Shown: positions 28,358 through 39,041 of the stretch, piece after piece
How the letters are laid out: every line of letters begins with the position of its first letter
How positions within the stretch are numbered: the stretch's first letter is position 1
NCBI RefSeq assembly: GCF_000220395.1
Contig: NW_004086916.1
Span: 28,683 to 92,682 of the forward strand
Direction: 5' to 3'
Origin: Ichthyophthirius multifiliis
Taxonomy: Eukaryota > Ciliophora > Oligohymenophorea > Hymenostomatida
Length of the DNA: 64,000 nucleotides
Notes under the pieces: generated by a model
What the model saw: the letters and a program-made list of their open reading frames with translations, nothing else
What the model was told of the DNA's origin: nothing
The model's database searches: none
Program-made: the position numbers and the translations under genes

Positions 28358-30549
28358 ATGCCTGTTTTAAGCATAATAAACATAAAATCTAAAAAATACC
28401 AAAAATTGTTTTCATACATAAAACAAGTAATGTGTATGAAAAAAGCTATTTTAATAAACTGGAATAATTAAATAAAAAAATCATATAAACGTTCAATAAT
28501 ATTTGAAGTTGACACAGTAAATGATTTATTTGAAATAATAAATAAACTTTACGGACATATAGAAAAGTTAAATAAAATAAATGATTAAGAAGTATAAATA
28601 GGAGTTAATACTAATTAAATAATTTTTTTAGAGTAAACTAAAGAAGAAGAAGAATTAATAATAAAAACAATAAAAGCAAGAGAATATATATAAATGCAAA
28701 ATAATGAAAATAAAAACATTTTAAAGTTGAAATTCTAATCATCTTATTTTTAAGGAAAAGCCCTAGATTAAATATTGAATGATTTATAGATTGAAAACTT
28801 AAATTTACAATAAATATTTCTTTTCTTTTTAGATGACTATGCATAATAAAAAGAGTTTTTTTTTTATAAATATTTATTAATTTGATAAATAAAAAAAGTT
28901 AATAAAGACTAATAGAATTAATAAATTAATAAGATTTTGTCCATAGATCTTCTTCTATTAAAACAAAAGAATAGCCAGACACATAATATGAGGTTGATTT
29001 TTCAAATTATATTGAAACTAGAAGTAACAAAGTATACTTCAAAAAGCTTAAACAAAAACTGTTTTAATAACATTATTATAATTAAGAATATATCGAAAAT
29101 AATGTACAAATTTAATATGACACTCCTAAAAGATAAGTTAAAAAAGGTTTATTAATATTATTATTTGTAAAAAAATAATTTAATAAAAAAAGGATATAAA
29201 TAACCAAAATAAGAAGATAAATAATAGTAAAATCCAAGTTCTTTTGATGCGAAGGAAACTTATGAATGTAGTTCATGTTAATAAAAATAGACTTAATCTC
29301 GTATTTTTTTTTCTTAATAAACATCTACCTAATAAGATTTAGAAAATATTAAAGAAACAAAGCAAAATTCTTATGAAAATTAGCATTTAAATAAATGTAA
29401 TTTAAATCAAATTTTGGAAGAAAGCCATTTTGGAGATGCTGATGAAGAAAAAAATTATTTCGCGAAAAATTATTTATTTTAAAAGGATTATTAGAAGGAA
29501 AAATAAGGACAAAAAAAATAATAAAGAGAAAGACTTTAATTATAATAAGAGAAATATGTTTTTAACAAAAATTAATCTGAAATAGGTTTTTTATTTTTTT
29601 TAAAAATAAATAAATAAATATTTTAAAAATTTGACTAATTTTATTTTCCTCTTTTTTTATTTTTTTTTTAAAAAAATAATATTTTATTTAATATATAAAA
29701 TAACCTTATTTTTTTAAATAAAAAGAATAGAATTTATCCCATTTAAAATAAAAATAAAAAGGAGAATATAATATTTAGCTATAAAAGCAAGAAAACTCTT
29801 TGGATTAATAAATAGAAGAAAATTAACTTCATTTATCAGAAAATAATTTTCATATTTAAAATAATATTTTATTTAATAATGATAGTAGATTAAATAGTTT
29901 GGATATGAATTTAACAAAATAAAGTTAACTTGATGAAAGTAGTGTATAAATTAATAATTAAAAAAATACTTTAATAAATATTAAGTACGAAAATTTTTAA
30001 CATGAACAACTAATTTAATAAGAATTCAGTTTATTTGATTAAAAATAAAATAATCTAAACGAATAATAATAATAATCATAAGAATTTGAATAGTTAATAG
30101 AATAAGAGAAATAATAATTAGATTCTATAGAATAAAAATAAGAAAAAAAAGAATAATAAAAACAAAACATTTTTGAGGAAGAACATAAAATCTTATTTAA
30201 AAACTTAGAATAAGGATTTCATTAAAACATAAATGAATCATAAAAAATGGAATTAGAAAAAAATTAAGAAGAAAATAATTTTTAGGAAGAAGTAAAACAT
30301 ACTAAAATTAAAAAAGAAAATTTATATGCAATGGAAATAGAGGACAACAAAATATTAATAAATAAAAAATAAGCATTTAATAAGAAAAGAAAAGCAGAAA
30401 TTGATATAAATGATTTGCGAGATGAAAATGAAAATTAAGTAGTCAAAAAAAAAAATCAGTAAAACTAATTAATATTTCTAATCGAAAATTTACTTTCTTT
30501 TGTTTTACTTTTATAATTTTCTGCTTTAATGGCTTCATTAGGAATATGA
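28358..30549 (+). CDS. Gln-rich protein of unknown function
   Basis: I do not recognise this protein. It reads as 654 codons with three introns (28855-28898, 29147-29192, 29586-29725), and the total length is divisible by three. Residues 1 to about 170 look globular (VLSIINIKSKKYQKLFSYI; YKRSIIFEVDTVNDLFEII). A CxxC pair (ECSSC) occurs near residue 270. The remainder is Gln/Asn/Glu/Lys-rich, low complexity, with a short basic cluster VVKKKN near the end that could be a nuclear signal. The last about 30 codons (hydrophobic, ending ALMASLGI) lie after a ten-base A run, so their frame is less certain. Stop TGA at 30547-30549. It could be a nuclear or cytoskeletal scaffold; no function is claimed. 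Confidence 0.6.
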
Positions 30550-31250
30550 AAAATAATCATATATTATATATATTTAAAAAATTAATAAAGTTATATTATT
30601 TTTTTTACTAATTTAACGAAATTTATAATTTATTTATATTAAATATCATTATAATTCAACAAATTAATAATTTATTTATATTAAATATCATATAACAATT
30701 CTTATTTTGACTTTATTATAACAACTATGAATTAAAACCTAATTTTTAATGATTTTTTATTTTTTTTAATAATGATAAAAGTAAAATAATTTAAGGTTTT
30801 TCTGTTTATATAAATTTTTTTATAAAGTTTATTTATATATTATTACAAAAGTACATATATATTTTTAACCAAAATTTAATTATTTAATCTGTTTTATTTT
30901 TAAAATTTATAATTTTTTTTTTTAAAAAAAAGAGTTATGACAAAAATAAATTTTTATATTTCCATTAAAAAAAAATTTTAATACATAATCAAAATAACTA
31001 TTATAATAGATTAATTTTTTATTAAATTAAATTATAATATATACATTTTTACTTTCTTAACATCTTAAATTAAAAATATTAATAAATAAAAATAAATTAA
31101 TATTAAAAATATATATATCTCAATAATAAATATATTTAATTATTATTTTAAAATATAAAAAAATAATATATAAAATTATTTTTGATAATATAATAAAAAA
31201 AATAAAATATTTCTTATAAAAAAAAGATTTCTTATAATTTTTTTTTTGAA
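30550..31250. other. Intergenic, AT-rich, with a 24-bp direct repeat
   Basis: No gene. A 24-bp direct repeat occurs at 30626-30649 and 30668-30691. A T11A8 palindrome lies at about 30913-30931. Confidence 0.6.
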
Positions 31251-31433
31251 AGTAGATAAATCATGGCATTGCTTGAATTAACTGTCCTCTAGCTCTAAAC
31301 AAAAGTTTAATAGGGGAAAATGAGTAGATTTATCTAGAGAACTCGAGGTGGTAAGTGTTCTTATCTGTTTTTTGCAGTATAATATAGATGAATCTATTTA
31401 GCAGTTCAACTTAAGGATTCAGTATGTACAAGA
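31251..31433 (+). ncRNA. Candidate structured RNA in a GC-rich island (possibly H/ACA snoRNA)
   Basis: An island of roughly 35-40% GC inside near-pure A/T DNA. AGATAAATC at 31254-31262 is perfectly complementary to GATTTATCT at 31327-31335. Inside it, CCTC (31286-31289) can pair with GGGG (31313-31316) and TAAAC (31296-31300) with GTTTA (31305-31309) around an AAAA loop. The long stem is followed at once by AGAGAA (31336-31341), which fits the H box ANANNA, and an ACA occurs at 31428-31430. This suggests a two-hairpin H/ACA snoRNA, but the second hairpin is not convincing. A rival reading is a tiny spliced gene: 31351-31377 starts GTAAGT and ends TTTTTTGCAG. No match to U1, U2, U4-U6, SRP or telomerase RNA was recognised. 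Confidence 0.35.
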
Positions 31434-31787
31434 TATTTTTAGCGTATTTGTCAAAAAATAAAACTCGGACTCCATATTAAGAAAAGTTATAAATTTCAAC
31501 AACTTGAAAAAAAAATATATTTTTTTATATTATCTATAATATAAATATAAATATATATTATTTATATATAAAAAGAATATATATATATATAAAATAATTA
31601 TATATATAAATATATATATTTATAAAATATATATACATATATTATTATTTTTCTATTTATATATCTATATCATTATTAATATGTAAATTATATATTTAAA
31701 TAATTTTAAATATTATTAAAATTCTCTATTTTATTTAATTCAACATAATATATTTTTAATAATAAAAAACAATTACTTTTTTAAAAT

Positions 31788-32885
31788 ATGTCATTAAGTA
31801 TAGAATCAGTTTTAAATAACAAATATTTTATATAAAAGTAGATAGGAAAAGGTGCTTTTGGATAAGTATATTTAGGAATAAATATTGAAACAAAAGAAGA
31901 AGTAGCAATAAAGTAAATGATGAAAAAAGAATTCTTAAAAGAACCTAAACTAAATGAATTATTTTAAACAGAAGTAAATATGATGAAAGCAATTAAAAAT
32001 GAGAATGTAGTAGGTTTTGTTGATTATTTCTAAGATTAATAATCTCATTTTCTTGTTATTGAATATTGCGGAGATGGTGATGTTTATGAATTTTTGAGAA
32101 ATTAGCCAAATAAAAGATTACCTGAAAATGTATCTAAGCCTTATTTTAAATAACTCTTAAACGGATTTAAAGGATTACATTAATACAGAGTAGTCCACAG
32201 AGAGTATATTTATATTATATATATTAGCTTTTTAAGAATTAATTATTAATAATTTTTTTTTTTAAAAAAAAAAAGCTTAAAATGTTAGAATATATTTATT
32301 AAAAATGGTGTCTGGAAAATAGGCGATTTAGGGTTCGCAAAAAGTCTTTAAAGAGAAAGTATTACAACCACTATATTAGGCACGTGTTTGACTATGGCTC
32401 CTGAATTATTTGAAAATAAATAATATGGATTAGAAGTAGATATATACAGGTAAATATAATAATATTATAAATTTTTTTATTTATGTTTTGTTTATCTTTT
32501 TTTTTTTATAGTTTAGGAGTAATTTTCTATTAAATTTTATTTGGAAATTTTCCATTTATAGGAAAAAATGACTAAAATTAACTATATTTAATCAAAAATA
32601 CATAATTAAATTTAAATTTAAATGATGTTGTAATTTCAAATGATTTAAAAGATTTGCTATAAAAAATGATTTGTTATGATAGAAATAAAAGAATAACATG
32701 GTAATAAATGTATGAACATCCTGTATTTAATGAAGAAGTTAAAAATTCAATATTTTTAAGTGTACGAGCAAATAATTTAATAGGATAAAGAATTAGTTTA
32801 GCAGAAAATAAAAAAATGTATGAATAACTGTAAAATTAATAATAGTAATAATTACATTTACAATAATAGTAATAAATGTATTAAC

Positions 32886-32931
<46 letters not shown>

Positions 32932-33716
32932 GTAAAATATTTAGATTTAGTAAAATTTTGATTATATGCAAATTTAAAAAGACGCGGAATAAAAAAAAAA
33001 ATTGAAAAACAGATGAATACAATAGTAGAAAAATACCTTCACAAAAGAAATGTAAATATAAACAAATTTTAAATATTTATATATAAATATTTTTATAAAT
33101 TTTAAAATAGATGTATGGATATTGTATGAAAGTTGTTGAATAAGCCTATAAATTACCTAAAATTAACTTGAATAAGCATTTACCTATATTTTTAATGCAG
33201 AAATATGTTAAAGAAATGAATTAATAAATTTTAAATTTTCTTTTAGAAAAAAAAAACATTTTTAATTTTGAATACTTCAACGATTTTTTAAATTCTAAGT
33301 TTTACATTGACATTATAAATTATTTATAAGCTGAATAAGAAATTATTAGACTTTATTTTGAATCTCTATAATCTGACATTCTTTAAATCATGAAAAATGC
33401 TAATCATTAAAATGAATAATTATTACTTGAAATTAAAGAATAAAACTTTACTTAAAATTTCTTTAATTTATATACATAGAATTTGATTAATTATTGCTTT
33501 AATTTACAAAATTATATGTTAGAATACAAAGATCCTATTATTTAAAAATAATTTTTTACTCATATGATTTGTGTCTTGGAAGTTTCAGTTCTTGAAAAAC
33601 TTTACTAAGATAAATTTGGGTTTGATTTTGATAATCATTTAAATTAGATTGAAAATATTCCTAATAATTAATATGAATAAATTTTAAATAATTAGCTTGA
33701 ATAAGTCTACAATTGA
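31788..33716 (+). CDS. ATG1/ULK-like serine/threonine kinase
   Basis: Kinase of the ULK/ATG1-like group; that group controls autophagy start, though assignment within it is inferred. Motifs: glycine loop IGKGAFGQVYLG, VAIKQM, FLVIEYCGDGDVYEFL, catalytic HRDLKCQNIF, then DLG in place of DFG (KIGDLGFAKS), GTCLTMAPE and DIYSLGVIFYQILFGNFPF. After the kinase domain comes a Gln tract written largely in TAA codons (about 32885-32931), then a helical C-terminal region (QMNTIVEKYLHKRN, MYGYCMKVVEQAYKL). Introns: 32204-32275, 32450-32511 and 33052-33110. One frame break lies in the eleven-base A run at 32991-33001; one more A gives 579 codons and joins two clearly coding parts. Stop TGA at 33714-33716. 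Confidence 0.85.
32885..32931 (+). repeat. (TAA)n triplet repeat inside the ATG1-like kinase gene
   Basis: About fifteen perfect TAA triplets in frame, read as glutamines in this code, within a longer Gln-rich linker after the kinase domain. Confidence 0.9.
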
Positions 33717-34639
33717 AATATAAAAAAATAACTATATTTTATAATTTTATTTTTTTTCTAGATTTATTTAATATTTAATAATAATTTCTATTTTATTTTA
33801 AAATAATATTGTATAATTATAAAATAAATTGTGTGAAATTTTATTTTATTCTTACTTTTTTTATAGAGAACAAAAAAGAATAAAAAAGGAAAATAACAAA
33901 AAAATATAGAATAACTATATATTATAAATTAAATGTTATTATAATTTCTTTTATGAAATATTTTATTAATTCAAATAAATTAAAAAAAATGGTTTAAAAT
34001 ATTTAATTTTTTTTTACATATACGTTATTAAAACATGAATTATTATTATTTTTGTAGTAAAAATTGAATATTATTATTTTATTCACTACACTATAATTAT
34101 CAAATATAATTTATTTCAATTTTTAAAATATAGATATAAAAAAATGTAAAGATTTTGTTTTTAAAAATAAATATTTAAAGGCATCTTGGCATGTTTTAAA
34201 TCAACTTGTACGATTAAAAAAAAAAAAATGTATATACTGAATAGTTATTTTATTTTATTATAATTCTTAGAAGTTAATAGCATCATTAATTTTTGTTTTA
34301 ATATTACAAAATTTTAAAATTATATATTGAAAAAAATCTAATAGTTAAAATAATTAAAAATCATTCTTTTTTTTATTTTTCCAAAAAAATATTTATATAA
34401 TTTAAAAAAATGAAAGATAAAAAAAATTTTTAGTTTAAGACAAAAAAATTAACAAGAAATATAAATAAAAAGAAATGATCTTAACGCAAACAATAATATA
34501 TATAGCTTTCCTCTTTCTAATTAGAGAATTCATATTTTTTTAAATATAATAATAATGGTAATGGTTTTTTGCAATTAAGCATCTCAAAATTAGTAAGGCC
34601 ATTATAAACATTAAATGATACAAAATAAATTTTTAATGA
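33717..34639. other. Intergenic, AT-rich
   Basis: No supported gene. A slightly richer patch near 34495-34620 may belong to the disrupted SNARE-like candidate that follows. Confidence 0.5.
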
Positions 34640-34990
34640 AAATTTTTAGATAATAAAAAATTTGCATCGTCGCAATAAAAAATGGAATCCTATATTAAAT
34701 AGATTAAAGATAAATACTAATAAAATATAGCAAAAGTTTAAAATAATAGAAAAAAGGAATATAAAAATTTATTAATTAAATTAATTATAATAAGTAAAAA
34801 TTGTTAATGATATAAAATTAGAAAATACAAATTAAAAATTGAAAAAATAAGTGAAATTGTATTTTAAATAAAAAATATTAAATCTTTAATAAGTTTAACT
34901 GTTTTTTGTTTGTTAGTTCTTATTTTGATTTCTATTATTATGTAAACTATTTCTAATAAAAAAAAAATTTTACACACTATATAAAATAGG
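34640..34990 (+). pseudogene. Possible R-SNARE-like gene, disrupted or mis-sequenced
   Basis: Three successive frame segments look like parts of a tail-anchored SNARE. The first reads KFASSQQKMESYIKQIKDKY and QQNIAKVQNNRKKEYKNLL (from about 34645), resembling the start of an R-SNARE motif. The second reads ENTNQKLKKQVKLYFKQK (about 34820-34875). The third is a hydrophobic segment SLISLTVFCLLVLILISIIM (about 34885-34945), in the usual place of the membrane anchor. Parts sit in different frames; a short intron at about 34794-34823 could join the first two, but the last needs a one-base shift. No convincing longin domain was found upstream. It may be a broken gene, a gene with homopolymer errors, or chance. 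Confidence 0.3.
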
Positions 34991-35221
34991 ATATTATAAT
35001 AAGCATATTTTAAAAAAAGAAAAAGTTAAAGATTATTTATTTCATATTTTATATATTTATATAGGATGTAAATAATTTCTAATAATTTAATAATAATGTT
35101 CTAAGGATTCATTATAGAAAAAAATTATAATATATTAAAAATTAGATTACTCTTAAATTCAAGTGAATTTCATGAAAACTTTAAATCGCGTTATTTTCAT
35201 AGTTTTAGTTAAAAGTAAGAG

Positions 35222-35261
<40 letters not shown>

Positions 35262-35963
35262 ATATATATTTATATATTTATATATTCATATTTATATTTT
35301 TAAATATATTGTATATGTATTTATTCATATTTTTTTATATTTATATATTTTTTTTATATTATTTTATTTTTATTATTAATATTTTATTTATCTAGTTTTA
35401 TAATATTATTTTCTATTTTTTTTTATTTTTAATAATATTTATTTTACACGTTTTTTATTTTAAATAAATGTATTGTGAATATTATAAACTTATTTCTTTT
35501 TTTTTTATTTTATATAAAGATAATACATTATTATATTAAATTTATTTATGTTTTATTCAATAAATTTTATTTTTATGTTAATAAATGTATAATATATATT
35601 ATATTTAATCTTAATATTAAAATTATACTCTTAATAAATTTTTTTTTTTTTTAAATTTTATTTTAAAAATTTTTACTTATATAAAATATATTAAATAATA
35701 TAAAATATTATAATTATAATTTTTTAATTTTAAAACAAACATATATAATATTATTTATTTTAACAAAAAAATAAATAAAAATAAAAAATTATTTATATTT
35801 TATATGTAATATGAAATTTTAAAGTAAATATATAACAAAAAATATTAAAAATTACTTTAAAAATAAATAATTTATAATTAAAAAATATAAGCTTATATTT
35901 AAAAAATCCTAAAACAAAACAAAAATTAAAAGTTAATAAATAAATATATAAATTAATTATTAA
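34991..35963. other. Intergenic with (TA)n tract
   Basis: A/T-rich spacer with a (TA)n tract at about 35227-35266 and long T runs. No gene supported. Confidence 0.6.
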
Positions 35964-36515
35964 ATGGGTAGTTTTTTGTCTAAAGTTTTAGATTAATTAG
36001 GTTCATAAAAAGAAAGAAGAATATTAATGTTAGGTTTAGATGCAGTAGGAAAGACAACGATTTTATATTAATTAAAATTAAATTAATCTGTAGCAAGTGT
36101 ACCAACAATAGGATTTAATTTAGAAAAAATAAAATATAAAAACGTAGAGTTTACTGTTTGGGATGTCGGCGGTTAATGGAAATTACGCCAATTATGGCAT
36201 CATTATTTTAAAAATTTAAGTGCATTAATATATGTATTTGATAGTTCTGATGTTGAAAGATTTGATGAAGCAAAATAAAGCTTATTTAATGTATTAGATA
36301 ATAATATTAATAATTATAATATTCCTTTACTTTTTTATGCTAATAAAATAGACATTGCAAGATTATCTGAAAACTAAATAGTAGATAATATTTAATTTGA
36401 TAAACTCAAAGGTATTTCTAAATGGCATATTCAAAAATGTTGTGCAACTACAGGGGAAGGTATTTATGAAGGACTTGATTGGTTAAATAAAGTGTTAAAT
36501 GAATATGATAAATGA
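35964..36515 (+). CDS. ARF/ARL-family small GTPase
   Basis: Small GTPase of the ARF family, 183 residues in one uninterrupted exon. It has the N-terminal glycine after Met (MGSFLSKVL) for myristoylation and an amphipathic helix. Nucleotide-binding motifs are intact: G1 GLDAVGKTT, switch I with PTIGFNLE, G3 WDVGGQWKLRQLW, G4 NKID and G5 [15 protein letters not shown]. This is diagnostic of ARF rather than Rab or SAR1. Compared with canonical ARF1 it is somewhat divergent (DAV for [11 protein letters not shown] for WRHYFQNT), so it could be an ARF paralogue or an ARL. Stop TGA at 36513-36515. Role: recruiting coats or effectors to membranes. Confidence 0.93.
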
Positions 36516-36928
36516 CTTTTTAAATAATTTTTTTTTCTAATATTTTTAATGTATTTATAAACAATTAATTATTATTTTGTTATTTTTATTTCTATTGATT
36601 TATATTTTATTCATTATTAAAAATTAAAACTATTAATTTTTATATTTAAATTAGTAGATATTAATAGTAAATTTTATTAGTATAAATTAAGTATCCAAAG
36701 TTTATTTTATGCTTAAAAAAGAAAAAAAAAAAAGGTTTTTTTTATAAAAATTTCATCTTTATTTTTAATAAAAAATTAATATATTCTTTTTATTCTATAT
36801 TAAAATTTATTAAAATGTTTTTCTTCCAAAAAATAAAATATTAAATTAAATCTAAAATAATACTAAATAGTAAAATAAATACAAAAATAAAAAAGTCGAA
36901 AGAAACATAAGTAATAAAATAAACAGCT
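36516..36928. other. Spacer before uL23, possible upstream exon
   Basis: A/T-rich spacer. From an ATG at 36815 an open, basic, in-frame stretch runs into the uL23 start at 36929, so the ribosomal protein might begin there instead, or have an intron in this stretch. Confidence 0.4.
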
Positions 36929-37336
36929 ATGAGTAAAGCCATTATTTTTACAAAAAAATCCTTAATAAGGAACATCCTTATCTAGATAAAAACACGCACT
37001 AAAATTAGATTTTACCTAAATAAAACATTGCAATAACAGAGAGCTCTTAAATACTAAAGAATTATAAGAGCACATATCAAACTTTAAAATCCAAATATAT
37101 TCAAAAATCCTTTAACCACAAAAAAAGCTATGAAAAAAAATGAAAGACGAAAAAACTATGGTATTTTTAGTTAAAAACAATGCCAAAAAACCTTACATTA
37201 AAAAATCTTTTGAATAACTTTACAATGTTAAAGTTAGAACTATTAATACTTTTTAAATGCTGTTAGCGGTTAAAAGAAGGCTTATATTAGATCAAGTACT
37301 AATAAAGAGTCTCTAAATTTAGCAAATTAAATATGA
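36929..37336 (+). CDS. RPL23A: 60S ribosomal protein L23a (uL23)
   Basis: Large-subunit protein at the peptide exit tunnel, a docking site for SRP and chaperones. Conserved blocks: KIRFYLNKTL and RALKYQRI (family KIRTxxxFxRPxTL..RxPKYxR), NPLTTKKAMKKMKDEKTMVF, FLVKNNAKKPYIKKSFEQLY, NVKVRTINTF, KKAYIRSSTNKESLNLANQI. As printed the frame breaks twice: at the eight-base A run 37133-37140 (one A too many) and at the T5A3 tract 37250-37257 (one base short). These cancel, giving 136 codons ending at TGA 37334-37336. Both sides of each break remain conserved. The N-terminus is uncertain (an in-frame ATG also exists at 36815). No intron is needed. Confidence 0.85.
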
Positions 37337-39041
37337 ATCGTTTGAATGAAAATTTATTTAAAATTTCATTAAAATATAACATTTGAAAATAAAACATATT
37401 ATTATATTTTTAAATTATTTATCTTTTAAACACAAGATTTACATATTTTTTTTTATTTTTAATAGGTATATATATTAAAATTCTGTAACATTTCTCATAA
37501 ATAAATAAATAGTTATTAAACTATACATTTTTAATCTAAAAAATTTTAAACTTTGTTAAAGTTTTCAAATTAAATAAATATGTTTATTTACACAATTTAT
37601 TTATAGAAATCTATTTAATTATTTGAAGGTGTATTAAACTGAAAATTAAACATTTTTTATTATAAATAAATCTTTATATCTTATAAATTTTTCATATTAA
37701 TATTTATTTCTTTTAATAAATTAATATACTTAAATTTTTAAAGATATACTTAATTAATAAATAAATTGATTTTTCTCTCAAATATTTAGAAAATTATGTT
37801 TTAATTATTATTAAAATAATCGAATTTTTTTTCATATATATAATAAATAAAAGAGTAAATTATATTGAGATAAATGGTATAAATAAATATTATTTAAAAA
37901 ATATAATTAAGCTATTTAAAAAAAATAGAGAAAGTTTATCTATATTTATAATAGTATTTTATACTCTATGGATGGAATATGGGTTTAATCATTTATAAAA
38001 ATTGAAACAAACTATTGTAAAATAACAATATATATATGTTGCTTTATATTTGTAAATTGTTAATTTATTTTATATTATATTTTGTCTATGTTATTTTAAA
38101 TTCAACAATTTTTTTTTTATCGCATATTTTTTTTGTTTAATTTAAAAAAAAAAACCATATAAATAAGTAATATTTTTTATTTAAAAAGATACTAAATTTT
38201 AAAATAATAATAATAATATTTCATATTTAACCATTTATAATACATATTAGTGAACTGAGTATTTATTTACCTTTTAAAAATTCTTATAATTAAATAAGAA
38301 TTTGACGGTGTAATTTACTTTTTGATTTAAAAAACAATTAAAATCTAAAAAAAATATTAAATATATGAAATTCGAATTAAATGTTTATATATTTATATTT
38401 CTTAAGCTAATTATTTTGGAATGGATATGAAACGCGATCTTAAAGCTTTGTTTTGTTTCAATTCTTGCATTTTTTGGCTTTTACAAAATTCTCCTAATCA
38501 TTTATTAAAAAAAAAAATATAAAGACATTTATACCAAATTTAATTTGATTATAATTAAATAAAAAATAAATAATATTATTTTTTTGTTTATTATATGTTC
38601 ACTTGAAATTTTTCAAAATATTGTTTTTTTAATTAAATTAAAGAAATTATAATTTTTTATCACTTTTATAATAACAAAGGCAAACACAAATAACATTCTA
38701 TTGTAAATATATACATTTTAATAATAAAGTCATTCATAGTAAATTTTTAAGAGTTTTACTATATATGATAAAAAACATACAAGTTATTTATCTTGATTTT
38801 TACTTAATAATTTATTATGTCCTTTAATATTGATTGATATAAAAATACTTTGAATATATCTAATGTACTTTTCACTATTTTAGATTTATAATCTAAATAA
38901 AAAAAAAACCATAATTATCAAAGAATAGCATAAAAAGTTTATAGATTTATAAATATAATATTTATTTAATATATATAATTTTTAAAATTAAAAATTAATA
39001 ATTTTCTTTTTTAAACAAAAAAAAACAAAACAAAAAAAACA
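37337..39041. other. Intergenic, AT-rich
   Basis: No supported gene. A small coding-like patch at about 38417-38545 (MDMKRDLKALFCFNSCIFW in the plus strand) is too short and isolated to call. Confidence 0.55.

Noticed and set aside
28638-28844. Minus-strand Leu-rich ORF
   Set aside because: Shadow of the Gln-rich gene; the plus-strand frame has better structure and introns that restore frame.
31251-31433. U2 snRNA or telomerase RNA identity for the GC-rich island
   Set aside because: No branch-site pairing sequence GTAGTA and no template for GGGGTT telomeric repeats.
19814-37336. Programmed frameshifting of the Euplotes kind
   Set aside because: Euplotes uses TAA/TAG as stops and shifts at those codons; here they encode Gln and the breaks lie in A/T runs.
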